From contig OZ020304.1 of the NCBI GenBank assembly GCA_963971305.1, forward strand, positions 36,380,502 to 36,444,501: DNA of 64,000 nucleotides, in the 5' to 3' direction. The translations under genes and the position numbers were made by a program. Of this stretch, positions 46,401 through 56,319 are shown one piece after another. Positions within the stretch are counted from its first letter, which is position 1. Each line of letters starts with the position of its first letter. Under the pieces are notes generated by a model that searched no databases, was not told the origin of the DNA, and worked only from the letters and a program-made list of their open reading frames with translations. The stretch is from Arcuatula senhousia (taxonomy: Eukaryota; Mollusca; Bivalvia; Mytilida; Mytilidae).

Positions 46401-49400
46401 GTAAGTCATGTATTCATTGCAAAATCTCAAATTATTTGTTTTGTCCTATGTGTTTTTATGTTCCTATTTTTCCTATGCCCCTATTGAACAGGGAATTAAA
46501 ATATAGGCCATATTTCTATAAAAATTGACAAAACATGACCCATATCTATATGACACCAGATTTTGTTTTCATTGCAAAAGCTTCTCATTTTTAGCTCACC
46601 TGGACCGAAGGTCCAGGTGAGCTATTACCATCACTTGGCGTCCGTCGTCGTCGTCTGTCGTCGTCTGTAGAATGAAAATTATTGTAGATAGAGAAAAGCT
46701 GTTGCTTGCTTAGATGTTCAGCTCATTTAGCTCTACAAAAGTCATCCATAGGGTCAAAGTTGTCAGATGACCCCTTATAGGGGTTACAGCCCCTTAAAGG
46801 CGAAAAATAGTGTTTTTGGCCTATGGAATGAAAACTTTTGTAGATAGAGAAAAGCTGTTGCTTGCTTAAATGTTCAGCTCATTTAGCTCTACAAAAGTCT
46901 CCATAAGGTTAAAGTTGTCAGATGATTCCTTATAGGGGTTGCAGCCCCTTAATGGTGAAAAATAGCATTTTGCATGTTTTTGGCCTATAGAATGAAAACT
47001 ATTGTAGATAGAGAAAAGCTGTTGCTTGCTTAAATGTTCAGCTCATTAAGCTCTACAAAAGTCTCCATAGGGTCAAAGTTGTCAGATGACCCCTTATAGG
47101 GGTTACAGCCCCTTAAAGGCGAAAAATATTGTTTTTGGCCTATAAAATGAAAACTATTGCAGATAGAGAAAAGCTGTTGCTTGCTAAAATGTTCAACTCA
47201 TTTAGCTCTACAAAAGTCTCCATGGGGTAAAAGTTGTCAGATGACCCCTTACAGGGGTTACAGCCCTTTAAAGGCGAAAAATAGTGTTTTTTGCCTATAG
47301 AATGAAAACTATTGCAGATAGAGAAAAGCTGTTGCTTGCTTAAATGTTCAACTCATTTAACTCTACAAAAGTCTTCATAGGGTTTAAGTTGTCTGATAAC
47401 CGCTTATAGGGGTTACAGCCCCTTAAAAGTTGAATAATAGTGTTTTTTGATTATTTAGAATGAAAACTATTGCAGATAGAATAGAGAAATGATTTTTCAT
47501 GCTTAAACATTCAGCTCATTTAGCTATACAAAAGTCATCATAGGGTTGACATCAAGACCAGGTGAGCGATTTAGGCTCCTGGGAGCCTCTTGTTTATAAA
47601 ATTGTTTCAACCCCCAAACCCATATTTTAAGCATATCAACGAACATCTTTATATAATACGCGAAACTAAATGAAAATATGTTATAAAAAACAGTTTTTTT
47701 ATTGGTTCTCCCGAAAATTCTACTGTCTTGACTACTACAGTAACGTTTTCAAATAAAAAAAACATTGGCATTCATACACAAAGCGACGAGCTGCTAGAAA
47801 GTATTTTTTGTATCCCAATAACTACTGATGAGTGCAAATGTTGGCTTATCATAGGGTTTTGGTTTGTCTTCCTTTACCGGATTTGACACACTGAATTGGA
47901 AATTTGCAGCGCGACGTGTGTGCTATATATACATGTAGCAGGCCTGATCCGCTTACTATTGGAGCACCTAGTTCACTCTCGTTACGACTTTATTCGCGTT
48001 GTTGATTTCTTTTCGGTTGATTTTGTGGTTTTCTTTTTGCTGTTCTTGTTCATGTTTGCCGGTGTTGTCATTGCCCTTTCGAACTTTTGACACTCGAATG
48101 CCCCATTGGTGCCTCTTTGCTTTTTTCATTAACTACTGTTTTGTCTAAGACCAACTGCATAATTTACATTTATTTCCAATGTTTGGGTTTTTTTTGCTTT
48201 AGCACAGTACAGCTAAGAAATGTATTTTGTATGTGTGATGGAAAATAAGTACGTACCCAAGATTTTTCTTTTATTTTCTAGAACTGAAGAAAACGCCTCG
48301 TCATACTATGTTCTTGAACCCGATTGATAAAAGAGTCATTCATGTCCAACTGCAAGACAACCTAAACGCCACCGTGTATGGTAGAAAAACCATTGAAGGC
48401 AGACTACGATCGATTCAGAGTTTTAGAACCCGTGACAAACAAAACCGAAATTCGAACGTTTTCATGGGAAAACTACGTAAAATATCAAAAGTAATAACCT
48501 CATCTGGGACAACAATTTCATTTGATTGGAAGACAAAATGTAACGTTCATGTGACAGTGCTTTTTAACAAAGGTCAAGGACAGCTAGATCAGGATATCAC
48601 GGTTTGTAAACTTAAGCATACAAGAAAAGAAAATTCAAATAAAGTGCAAACAGTGGATAACATTCTGCCTAGTGATGTGCGTGAACGGATATCACATCGT
48701 ATGAGGTCGGGTGTCATATTACACCGTCAAAGTAAAGACTTCATTAAAATTCCAGTAGAAATCAAAAGTTGTAATGAACCAGATTCATCTGCTGAGGTTT
48801 CTGCAAGTATAAAGGGAACATTTAACAATGTCAAGGTTATAAATAATTATATTGGATCTATGACAGCTGACCTAGGAGTATACCATGTCAAGTTGCCAGT
48901 CCGATCAGTCAATTTAACTACAGATTTTGAAGACACTGTATGCAGAAGTTTCAAACATGGAAGTGACCATCTTTGTAAATATGTTCTTTCAAATTATATC
49001 AAATTCAAAACTAAAATATGTAAAGACATTAAGTCGTCCATTATGACGATGTCAAATGTGTTAAATGTGCACATTGTTGACGTGTTACAAACTTGTGAAT
49101 CAAGCTTTCAAACAGTTATAGAGTTTTGTAAAGAATTCTATGATGACATCCATGAAAACTGTAATCGAGAGAATATTATGTTCTATGATTCATTTGTTCC
49201 TGGAGATGTTTCTGTTCAAATTATGGCCACGTTCCCAGGGGACTTTTCCGTTAAATCGAACTCATTTCAACTCCAAGTGAAAGAAAACGCATCCTTTACC
49301 ACAGATTTGATTAATTTGAATGATATTCGTCCAAAGCCAAGATTTATAGGATTCAGCGTCAATCCACGTGACCCGAGACCATTCCAGAGATACAACGTTA

Positions 49401-49624
49401 CAATAAACTTTGCTTGCGCTTCTTCCACCACAAAAGTCGATATGCGCATAATCGGAAGTGACAATTATCATAACAATGTAACATGCTTTGGCGTTACTGA
49501 ATGTAACTGTTGTGTTCTTCATGTGGCAGGCGGTGCTGCGCATGTCATGGACAAAGTGATTGTTACATTAAATGATCCTCTTACCCAAACTGTAACAACA
49601 CGAGAAATAGCTGTTTTGTTTTAA
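40321..49624 (+). CDS. Secreted or surface protein with an EGF-like module (five exons)
   Basis: Exons 40321-40431, 40944-41326, 45299-45411, 46311-46400 and 48282-49624 join in phase (0, 2, 1, 1) to 2040 coding bases: 679 residues and TAA. Residues 1-12 (MLLLVLLITASC) form a signal peptide. Residues 38-202 are a beta-rich, N-glycosylatable region with two hydrophobic stretches (111-127 and 133-150). Residues 203-232 are one EGF-like repeat. Residues 233-679 are a cysteine-bearing region rich in predicted strands with sites such as NLT, NAS, NVT. There is no C-terminal membrane segment. I recognise the EGF fold but not the family. Ligand and tissue cannot be inferred. Introns contain transposon-derived repeats but splice sites are intact. 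Confidence 0.85.
40944..41326 (+). CDS. Exon 2: beta-rich region and hydrophobic stretches
   Basis: Acceptor TCGTTTTAG|GG, donor CACA|GTAAGT at 41327, phase 2. It encodes residues 38-164. An internal TGTG|GTTTCC at 41161 is a possible alternative donor. It would end the exon in phase 1, the phase of the EGF exon, and remove both hydrophobic stretches. Confidence 0.75.
42326..42832 (+). mobile_element. Helitron-like repeat in intron 2
   Basis: GAGCTTACCAGAACCAAAGATCCAGGTTAGCT with GTCCGCCGTCGTCGTC on the left. Two degenerate monomers follow, then GAGCGATTAAGGCTCCTTGGAGCATCTTG on the right. It is a complete but old copy of about 0.5 kb. Confidence 0.55.
42858..44935 (+). repeat. 'TATGCCCC' repeat with about 146-bp tandem units, split by an insertion
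   Basis: The left end is TATGCCCCTTTAC...GTAGAGGGGCATATAGTG followed by GTCCGTCCG runs. The right end is GAGATGGGGCATTATGTC near 44915-44932. GTGCACCTAGTGATGCTAAG recurs at 43023, 43171, 43317, 43463, 44586 and 44733 (period 146-148). The array is interrupted from about 43543 to 44506. It lies in intron 2 of the EGF-like gene. Confidence 0.7.
43543..44506. mobile_element. Insertion with AGCGAGCATCG inverted ends
   Basis: AGCGAGCATCG at 43543-43553 is inverted at 44483-44493. About 13-20 further bases (AAAAAGGCAGGGCCTTAAT) precede the resumption of the tandem unit at TTAGAAGAATGG. Before the insertion the unit reads GACCACTTAT, so the host array is cut inside a unit. No protein is recognised. 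The target duplication is not resolved. Confidence 0.5.
45299..45411 (+). CDS. Exon 3: short N-glycosylation-rich exon
   Basis: Acceptor TTTTCAG|AAACG. The donor CAG|GTTTCC at 45412 is weaker than the others. It encodes NEPFKTISINMKDGNISVPN followed by QTTTELNCG. The ...NCG end resembles ...HSCG in exon 2 and suggests an internal repeat. Reading on without splicing reaches TAA within 8 codons. Confidence 0.7.
45870..46090 (+). repeat. Intron 3 repeat fragment
   Basis: GGGGTTACTTTGACACC, CCTGCGGCGTCAC and GGCGACTACATGTCACAGCC resemble the left part of the 'CTCGCCTGC' family at 49788. The rest of intron 3 (45412-45870, 46090-46310) is unremarkable. Confidence 0.4.
46311..46400 (+). CDS. Exon 4: EGF-like module
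   Basis: Acceptor GAATTCAG|GT, donor GCA|GTAAGT, 90 bp, phase 1-1 (symmetric). It encodes CPSCCYGNGMCGIGNRCYC and EKGYDEKTNC: the C...C.C..GY...C pattern of a tenascin/Delta-type EGF repeat. Seven cysteines, one more than the usual six, leave one possibly free or paired outside the module. Confidence 0.85.
46593..47592 (+). mobile_element. Helitron-like repeat with six tandem units in intron 4
   Basis: The left end AGCTCACCTGGACCGAAGG plus inverted TCCAGGTGAGCT forms a long hairpin. Next come GTCGTCGTCTGTC and six units with AATGAAAA starts at 46671, 46827, 46991, 47146, 47301 and 47459 (155-164 bp). The right end GGTGAGCGATTTAGGCTCCTGGGAGCCTCTTG finishes at 47592. This is the best-preserved copy in the window. 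Confidence 0.7.
47940..48125 (+). repeat. Dispersed repeat with a TCGAATGCCCCATTGG end
   Basis: CTCTCGTTACGACTTTATTCG and GACACTCGAATGCCCCATTGG match the copies at 36690-37035 and 180-350. A 64-codon hydrophobic frame here is not considered a gene. Confidence 0.55.
48282..49624 (+). CDS. Exon 5: large terminal coding exon
   Basis: Acceptor TATTTTCTAG|AAC. The frame is open for 447 codons to TAA at 49622-49624. It encodes a basic start (KLKKTPRHTMFLNP), then strand-rich sequence with a cysteine cluster in the middle (TVCRSFKHGSDHLCKYV, KTKICKDIK, LQTCESSFQ, EFCKEF, HENCNREN). The end has INFACASS and TCFGVTECNCCVLH. The absence of repeats and the long open frame strongly support coding. Confidence 0.9.
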
Positions 49625-49629
49625 TATCA

Positions 49630-49752
49630 AATAAAAACAATTACTCTCAGTCATCTGCTTCGGAGTCAAATAACTCAATCTGTATTTGCAAGGCAAATGC
49701 CATCCAGTGTCGATTGTAACGTCAAATATGAATCCTGAAAAATAATATTAAA
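49630..49752 (+). terminator. Candidate poly(A) signals of the EGF-like gene
   Basis: AATAAA at 49630-49635 starts 6 bases after the stop codon. ATTAAA at 49747-49752 would give a more usual 3' UTR of about 140 bases. The following repeat starts at 49788, so the transcript probably ends before it. Confidence 0.5.
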
Positions 49753-49787
49753 GTACTGTTACGAGCTTGATTTTTTGTCTCGCCTGC

Positions 49788-50836
49788 GAAGCAGAGCGGG
49801 ACATAGGTGTTACTTTACCGGCGGCGGCGGCGACGGCGGCGTTAACTTTTTGGAAAAGTTTTATGAGCACCTCCACATCTCAAGAACTATAGGTCCTAGG
49901 TTGATGAAACTTGGTATGCATATGCCCCAGTAGTAGCTTAGCACAGTTGCATCCCCATCTTTTGACCTTGACCTTGATTTTCCGGTTGAGTGACTTTGAC
50001 AATTTTCAATACATATAATAGCAATGGAAAAGTTTTGCGAGCACCTCCATATCTCAAGAACTATAGGTCCTAGGTTGATGAAACTTGGTATGCATATGCC
50101 CCAGTAGTAGCTTAGCACAGTTGCATACCCATCTTTTGACCTTGACCTTGATTTTCCGGTTGAGCGACTTTGACAATTTTCAATATATATAATAGCAATG
50201 GAAAAGTTTTGCGAGCACCTCCATATCTCAAGAACTATAGGTCCTAGGTTGATGAATCTTGGTATGCATATGCCCCAGTAGTAGTTTAGCACAGTTGCAT
50301 CCCCATCTGTTGACCTTGACCTTGATTTTCGGTTGAGTGACTTTGACAATTTTCAATACATATAATAGCAATGGAAAAGTTTTGCGAGCACCCCCATATC
50401 TCAAGAACTATAGGTCCTAGGTTGATGAAACTTGGTATGCATATGCCCCAGTAGTAGCTTAGCACAGTTGCATCCCCATCTTTTGACCTTGACCTTGATT
50501 TTCCGGTTGAGTGACTTTGACAATTTTCAATATATATAATAGCAATGGAAAAGTTTTGCGAGCACCTCCATATCTCAAGAACTATAGGTCCTAGGTTGAT
50601 GAAACTTGGTATGCATATGCCCCAGTAGTAGCTTAGCACAGTTGCATCCCCATCTTTTGACCTTGACCTTGATTTTCCGGTTGAGTGACTTTGATTATTT
50701 TTATTGCCTATATTTGCAATGTTTAAGTTCTAATCTCAGAAACTGAAAATCCATGTAAATTCAAAATATAGTGGAAGTAAGAAAGAATTCTTGTTGTTTC
50801 TGATGGTGCCGGCAGGCGAGACATACTTTAGTGTTA
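49788..50836 (+). repeat. 'TCTCGCCTGC' inverted-end repeat with five 174-bp units
   Basis: TCTCGCCTGCGAAGCAGAGC on the left is mirrored by GCCGGCAGGCGAGACATA on the right. A GGCGGCGGCGGCGACGG tract follows the left end. CAAGAACTATAGGTCCTAGG recurs at 49881, 50055, 50229, 50402 and 50576 (174/174/173/174). Because 174 is 58 codons, the minus strand stays open through several units, giving artificial repetitive frames. A second copy lies inverted at 54012-54606. Confidence 0.8.
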
Positions 50837-50927
50837 ACTCTTGTTTAATAGTGTCATTGCCTTCCTTTTTTTTTTTTTATTTTCAAGGTCAATAAACATT
50901 TGGTCACACTATGAGAAAAATTCTAAT

Positions 50928-51080
50928 AGAAAATAATGAGATAAGGAATAAGTGTACGTGTACGGGAGTCTGCTCACTCAAGTGGTAATTTCGAAAAACA
51001 ACAATGGACAACCGCCAGCAGCCTTCAACAAGGTAAGTAGGCGCTGCTTACCGTCCTGTAATTGGTCTAAATAAAATGCA
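50928..51080 (+). repeat. Dispersed repeat (AATAAGTGTACG family), third copy
   Basis: ATGAGATAAGGAATAAGTGTACG, CCAGCAGCCTTCAACAAGG, CTGCTTACCGTCCTG. The rest of 51081-51905 is AT-rich, with an imperfect direct repeat of TACCGAAA...AAACCTCAAAGAAAA at 51450 and 51660, and no gene. Confidence 0.5.
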
Positions 51081-51907
51081 TATAATTCAAATCCAGCCCT
51101 GAAATAGTCACAGACTTAAACATGGAACAGAAAACATAAGAAAGACAAGTTCAAACAAAGGCTTTGACAATAAAAAATTTATCCCTTTAAAATGATGTTA
51201 CAACACTGTGTCACTCTTAATACTAGCACTGATCGCCTAAGACATTTTTAATTTTGAGGAAAACAGAATGAATCATATATATCATGGATAAATCAAAAAC
51301 AGGATTGCTTACTGGTCATACCCTGAAATACTAAATTTTTAATGCCTTTTGCGATTCGAAATCTTTTTATGTTGACACGTACATTAATTTAAAAAAAAAA
51401 GACAATAGATCGCCATGAGGAATGAGTGACTAAAGGTTCAAAACAAAATTACCGAAAGTTCCGTTAAGTTTAAGAAACCTCAAAGAAAAAAAAACAAATA
51501 ATAAAAGAACAAACCTGAAACTTTAAGTAAGAATCGCATTCCCAGTTGGCGTGCAAAAGTTTCACATCGTTGGTCAAACATATTATACGTTGACCCTATG
51601 TTGAAAAACTACGTTGGCTCAACACGTCACTGATACACGTAACTAAAGGTAACATCAGAATTACCGAAATGGGATGTTTAAAAAATCTCCAAAGAAAATC
51701 TGACAAAAAGAAAAGAAAAGATCAAACTGGAAAAGTAAGAATCATTATCAAGAGTTTATTACATTTTTGTGTATTTGTAAAAACTAAATGTTCAATCTAA
51801 GAAGAAAGCAAATCTTGTTTAGTTGTTTTTAACATAACCCCTTACTTCCATGGAGGCCGAAGTCCAAACGAATCGGTATAAGGTAAATGGTTGTTAGCAT
51901 TGGAATT

Positions 51908-53567
51908 TCTCATCTACATCTACATCTACATGGTACGTTGATCCGTCAATATCTTGACTATCACCCAACGCTTCCGGTGCATAAAGAAAATTTAGAAGAT
52001 TATATGTTCAAAATTATTATCAAATCAAAGAAGAATTAACAATAAAAGCAAAAAAAATAACAATAATAAAAAAATAGATAGAGAGATGCCCCATTTACTC
52101 TTCACCCATCTGGTCTAGACCTCTTCGGCTTCCGTGGCGGTACCAGGGTCGAAGACCCCGCCGACATAGCTCTAGTCCATCACTTGAACTACTGAGCAAA
52201 TGGGAGGAAAACAGATAAAATTTATAAAGAGACTGAAGCTAGCTCCCTCTTGAAGGATACCAAAGAGGAAGCCTCAGCAACGGATGCAGGCAAGGCGTTC
52301 CATGCTGGAATTGTCCTGGGGGAAAAGCTGTACTTTAGTGTGTTGGTCTTTGTCAAGTACTGGCGGAACTTCTTTCCATGGGCTGATCTGGTTCTGGAGT
52401 TCATTGGTGTAAGGTAGTCTGTGCATGGTTTATCCACATGGTCATTCACTACTTTGTAGAACATGGTCAACTGTGGTTTTTTCCTCCGGTTTTCTAATGT
52501 GTCCCAGCCTAGCTCTTCTAACATGCTCCCTACACTACTGGTGTTTCTATAGCGGTTGGTGGTGTAACGGGCTGCCCGTCGCTGGACCATCTCAATCTTC
52601 CTGATTTGGTCTTTCTGGTGTGGATTCCAGACCGTCGCACAGTAGTCAAGGTTGGATCTTACCATGGCTATGTAGGCATTTGTCGTGGTTTCAGTGTTGG
52701 ATGTTCTCAGGTTTCGTCTGAGGAATCCTAACATGTTGTTGGCCTTTTTTGTTACTCTATCAATATGATGTTTCCATGATATGCCATGTTGTAAATCTAC
52801 TCCAAGGTACTTTGTGCTCTTAGATGTTTCAAGTATCTGGCCCTTTAGTTTATAGTGGTGGATGGTTGGTGCTCGTACGTATACTCTAATGACCGCGAGT
52901 ACACCACACTTCTGTGGATGGAAGTCCATACCCCAGGTCTTTTCCCATGCAGCCAGTGTGTGTAGATCTTCTTGTAGCATCTCAGTATATACAGCTGAAG
53001 TGATGGTACGGTACACTATGCAATCATCTGCGAAGAGTCTTACACCTGATGTTAGGTCGTCTGCTAAGTCATTCATGAAGAGTAGAAATAGAAGTGGTCC
53101 GAGAACAGTGCCATGCGGCACTCCGCTTACGACTGAGACTTTGTCTGATGTTTCACTTTCTACTAGTACCTGCTATGACCTCTCTGATAGGAAGGATTCT
53201 ATCCTTTTGTGTGTTTGCCCTCTTACTCCGTGGTGATGGATCTTGTTGAGGAGGCGCTTGTGTGGAACACGATCAAATGCTGAGGAGAAATCTAGGATGA
53301 TCATATCTATCTGTTGTCCTTTGTCTAGAGCTGTTGCTAGTTCGTGTGAAAGTGTAATTAGTTGTGTTTCGCAGCTACGTCTTGCTCTGAAACCATGCTG
53401 GAAATTGGTTAGGATGTTGTGGTGGTCTAGATGTTTCAAGGTGTTGCTAACTATGATATGCTCCATAAATTTACAACACAGGCAGGTCAGGGAGACGGGT
53501 CGATAGTTGTTAAATTTGCCTGTATCCAGTCGTTAGGTACTTTCCCAGACTTAGTCTTACTCTTAAG
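51908..53567 (-). mobile_element. 5'-truncated LINE with a (TAGATG)n tail
   Basis: The minus-strand order is truncated RT at 53567, stop near 52222, a 3' UTR of about 300 bp containing CGGCGGGGTCTTCGACCC, and a simple-repeat tail GTAGATGTAGATGTAGATGAG at 51908-51931. A short-repeat tail rather than poly(A) is typical of some LINE groups (e.g. CR1/L2-like); I do not assign the clade. At 53567 it abuts the next element. Confidence 0.7.
52219..53466 (-). pseudogene. LINE reverse transcriptase with a single in-frame stop
   Basis: The first part (53466 to 53173) has HGFRARRSCETQLITL and MIILDFSSAFDRVPHKRLL (catalytic aspartate of motif A). TAG at 53170-53172 interrupts. The same frame continues QVLVESETSDKVSVVSG, then GVPHGTVLGPLLFLLFMNDL (motif B, with H where Q is usual) and RLFADDCIVYR (FADD). 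The connector STKYLGVDLQHGISWKHHID and LDYCATVWNPHQKDQI runs to the end ELASVSL. Upstream, NYRPVSLTCLC is in another frame after a small deletion near 53510. It is recently inactivated relative to the LINE at 18.3 kb. Confidence 0.8.
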
Positions 53568-53860
53568 GCCCTGCCGCCCTGAAAAATTTTAGTCAACGTG
53601 TGCTGACGTGTTAGAATATAGTTTAACACGACGGTGTTAAAAAATGCATATGTATAAGTTTTGAACACGCTACAAACATGTTACCGAATGTCAGCGTCTT
53701 TATTGATGAACGTCGAGTACATCGCAAAATTTTGAACACCACGTTGTATATTCAAAATGCTACTATTCAGATCAACGGCGGTTAACACTTCTATTCAGAT
53801 CAAAAACACATCTATTCAGATCAAACTGTAGAAGAAAAGACCAACCCTGCCTGCAAAAAT
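53568..53860. repeat. Left arm of a large worn inverted repeat (partner near 57110-57250)
   Basis: CTATTCAGATCAA occurs three times (53764, 53794, 53812) after ACGTCGAGTACATCGC. At 57127-57250 the inverted order TTGATCTGAATAG (three times) and TCGACGTTTGCC appears. The element's outer left end may be TTAAGGCCCTGCCGCCCTG, similar to the inverted GGCAGGGCCTTAA at 44499. Everything between (54-57 kb) would be nested insertions. The boundaries are uncertain. Confidence 0.4.
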
Positions 53861-54011
53861 GTTCAATTATATTTTTAAAGGGTATCTTAAATGAATTTGT
53901 TACTTTTACGGAACGCCTATATAATTATGAGGTACAAAATAATTATCCTACTGTACCAAATAAAGAAAAAAAAACTGTATATACACGTAAATACAAGTGT
54001 GGCCACTAATA

Positions 54012-54606
54012 GTATGTCTCGCCTGCCGGCACCATCACTTAAATCAACTACCTAAGCTTTTATTTCTTGATATAAACATAATGAGTGTCTGTATATCCAA
54101 TATCAGATGCCTAGCAATTGTACTTTTCTAGCAATTCATAGCCCACAAAAATCTTACAAAAAAGTTTACAGCCTGAAAAAGACCTAAGTTCACAGAGTCA
54201 CTGGAGTGTGAAAATGGGGTCAGGGTCACACGGCATGGTGACAGTTGCGTAGACCATAACCTGAACTGTCTGTATACATAATATCAGATGCCTAGCTATT
54301 ATACTTTTCCAGCAAATCATCGTCCACAAAAGTCTTACAAAAAAGTTTACAGCCTGAAAAAAAAGACCTACGTTTACAGAGTCACTGGAGTGTGAAAATG
54401 GGACCAGGGTCACACGGCATGGTCAGAGTTGCGTATACCATAACCTGAACTGTCTGTATACCAAATATCAGATGCCTAGCTATTATACTTTTCAAGCAAT
54501 TCATTGTCCACAAAAGTCTTATAAAAAAGTTTACGCCGCCGTCGCCGGAAAGTAATACCTATATATGTCTCGCCTTCAGCGACTATTTGTCGCAGGCGAG
54601 ACAAAA
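54012..54606 (-). repeat. 'TCTCGCCTGC' repeat, inverted copy
   Basis: ATGTCTCGCCTGCCGGCACC on the left and GTCGCAGGCGAGAC on the right. Inside are about 2.5 units of about 190 bp (AAGTTTACAGCCTGAAAAA, CACTGGAGTGTGAAAATGGG, CACACGGCATGGT). The GCCGCCGTCGCCGG tract near 54534 corresponds to the GC-rich tract of the 49788 copy read backwards. Confidence 0.65.
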
Positions 54607-55190
54607 ACCAGTTTCGTTCACCGCTGAACAGGAAAGCTAAACTTTGTGCAAAATATCAATAAAATAATATTGCCGACTGAACGCGGAAAAATATTGCTAT
54701 TTGTACACGCATTTGTGGAAAATAAAATATATTGTTTCTGTTATTCGGAGAATGTTTTTAACACCCTAACTATATAGGCGTTCCGTAAAAATAACAAAAT
54801 GTGTCAGATATCCTTTATAAATAGAACTTAATATTTTTCTTGCGAGAGTTGCTCTTTTCTTTTACAGATTCACTGTGCTTAAACGGCTTTAAAGATGGCG
54901 GAAGACGTTACTGCTTCGTTTCTGTTATATCTCATAACATTCAAAACGCTGGCCTTTCGAAATTATTGCGAGTTTAAAAAATTGTATTTACAAGTGTCTT
55001 TATTAGATGTTTTATAAACGTATTCGCATAACTTTAGAGGCACTAATTTGAAAACATACATTACAAAAATCCCTAAAGATGTGCGTAACTTTTTTACACG
55101 GTCACTCTTACATGTGGGTAATTTCGATTTTAGATGTTGGTAACTTGGCAGAGACGAAAATTGAGTGGCGATTTCAAGAAGATATCTTCA
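54607..55190 (+). other. AT-rich sequence, no gene recognised
   Basis: Contains GCTTAAACGGCTTTAAAGATGGCGGAAG at 54878-54905. Its first part (CACTGTGCTTAAACGGCTT) is inverted at 57119-57143, consistent with the worn inverted repeat. No ORF is supported. Confidence 0.35.
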
Positions 55191-55194
55191 GTGA

Positions 55195-55500
55195 GTGAGT
55201 TGGTGTTTTACGCCCTTGCAATGCTATAAAGGTTATTTAAAGGCAAAAATGAAAAGGATGATAAAATGAACATGAAATGATGATAATAAATGAAATATTG
55301 GGTGGGGTGGGAAACAAAAGAAGAACCACAGGAAAAGGGGAGAGGTCGGTAAGGACAGACAATTAAGCCTAATGTGGTGCACTTTTTAGTGGTCTACAAA
55401 TGATTCTTTTACGTACATGGAGCGTGGTACTCTTCACACACGTTTACCCACTATGGTCGGCGGCCAGGGTTTCCGTAATATAGACCTAAACTCTTAAAAG
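55195..55500 (-). repeat. SINE-like repeat fragment
   Basis: The left edge GGTGTTTTACGCCC is the inverted form of a GGGCGTAAAACACC tail, comparable to GGGCGTTAAACACC of the SINE at 56431. The middle shares ATGAACATGAAATGATGAT and CTTTTACGTACATGG with 21450-21600. No clear A and B boxes are found. Confidence 0.45.
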
Positions 55501-55884
55501 GATGATCTGACAATAGACCAATCGCGAGTTAATCCATTCCGGAACATTCCGGATATTAGAATGTCCAAATGTCAATAGTCAACTGAGGTAAGATCTGACG
55601 TCAGACCATTGGGAGCAATGGAAGCAACATGTTTACCGATTTTTTTTTAGGAAAATTTGAAAGAAAATTGAATTAAAAGTTTTGTTCATCAATTTGTAAT
55701 GGTTAAAGAAATATAAAAACGAACATTTCCAAGGGATTGGAAAGAAAGGACAAGGTTTCCCTGTTTGATTTATCACAGAGTAGGTACAAGTATTCCAGTA
55801 AAATCGAGGTAAAATGGCGGCTATTTTGGAACTCGCGATCCGGGTATTTTGACCCTGAAATCAATTTTGTAGATCTTAATCACA

Positions 55885-56296
55885 TCAAATCAAATCAAAT
55901 TTTATTGTCATTAATAACTAAAAAAGTTTGTGACAAAGTAACAAATCAGTACAAAGGAAAAAGAATATATATATATATATATACATGTACAGAATATACT
56001 AAACTAAACCAGCAAATAGTTAAATCCCCTGCCCTCAGTACACGTGACTGTTCTAAAAAGGAACCTAGCTTATTTATCTGGAATGGTGTTGATGGGTTTA
56101 AAATATATTTAATTTTATCCATATCTGTATATGTATTGAAATAGTTATTTTCTTATGTTTTAAAATTTAAGAAAGCGGTTCGAATTTGTTCATTTAAATT
56201 ACATTCCAATAAAAAGTGCTTTTCATCTTCTATTTGTTTACATATAATACATAATCTCTGGTTCCTAACTAATTTCAGATGTCTGAACTGATCAAT
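55885..56296 (-). pseudogene. LINE C-terminal zinc segment and 3' tail
   Basis: On the minus strand, 56296 to about 56160 reads DQFRHLKLVRNQRLCIICK and QIEDEKHFLLECNLNEQIR (C-x2-C...H...C), the LINE C-terminal motif also seen at 24880-24940. The 3' end carries a TTTGATTTGATTTGA-type tail (55885-55902 on plus as ATCAAATCAAATC). It is a severely 5'-truncated insertion. A 135-codon plus-strand frame overlapping it is spurious. Confidence 0.7.
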
Positions 56297-56319
56297 TTTA
56301 CAATGCTAACTATTTCTCA

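Noticed and set aside
47826..47860. CTGATGAGTGC as a hammerhead core
   Set aside because: No GAAA and no pairing partners nearby.
49861..50639. Repetitive minus-strand frames of 117 and 162 codons
   Set aside because: Follow from a 174-bp (58-codon) tandem unit; no independent coding evidence.
55737..56144. 135-codon plus-strand frame
   Set aside because: Runs antisense through the tail of a minus-strand LINE fragment and a TA microsatellite.
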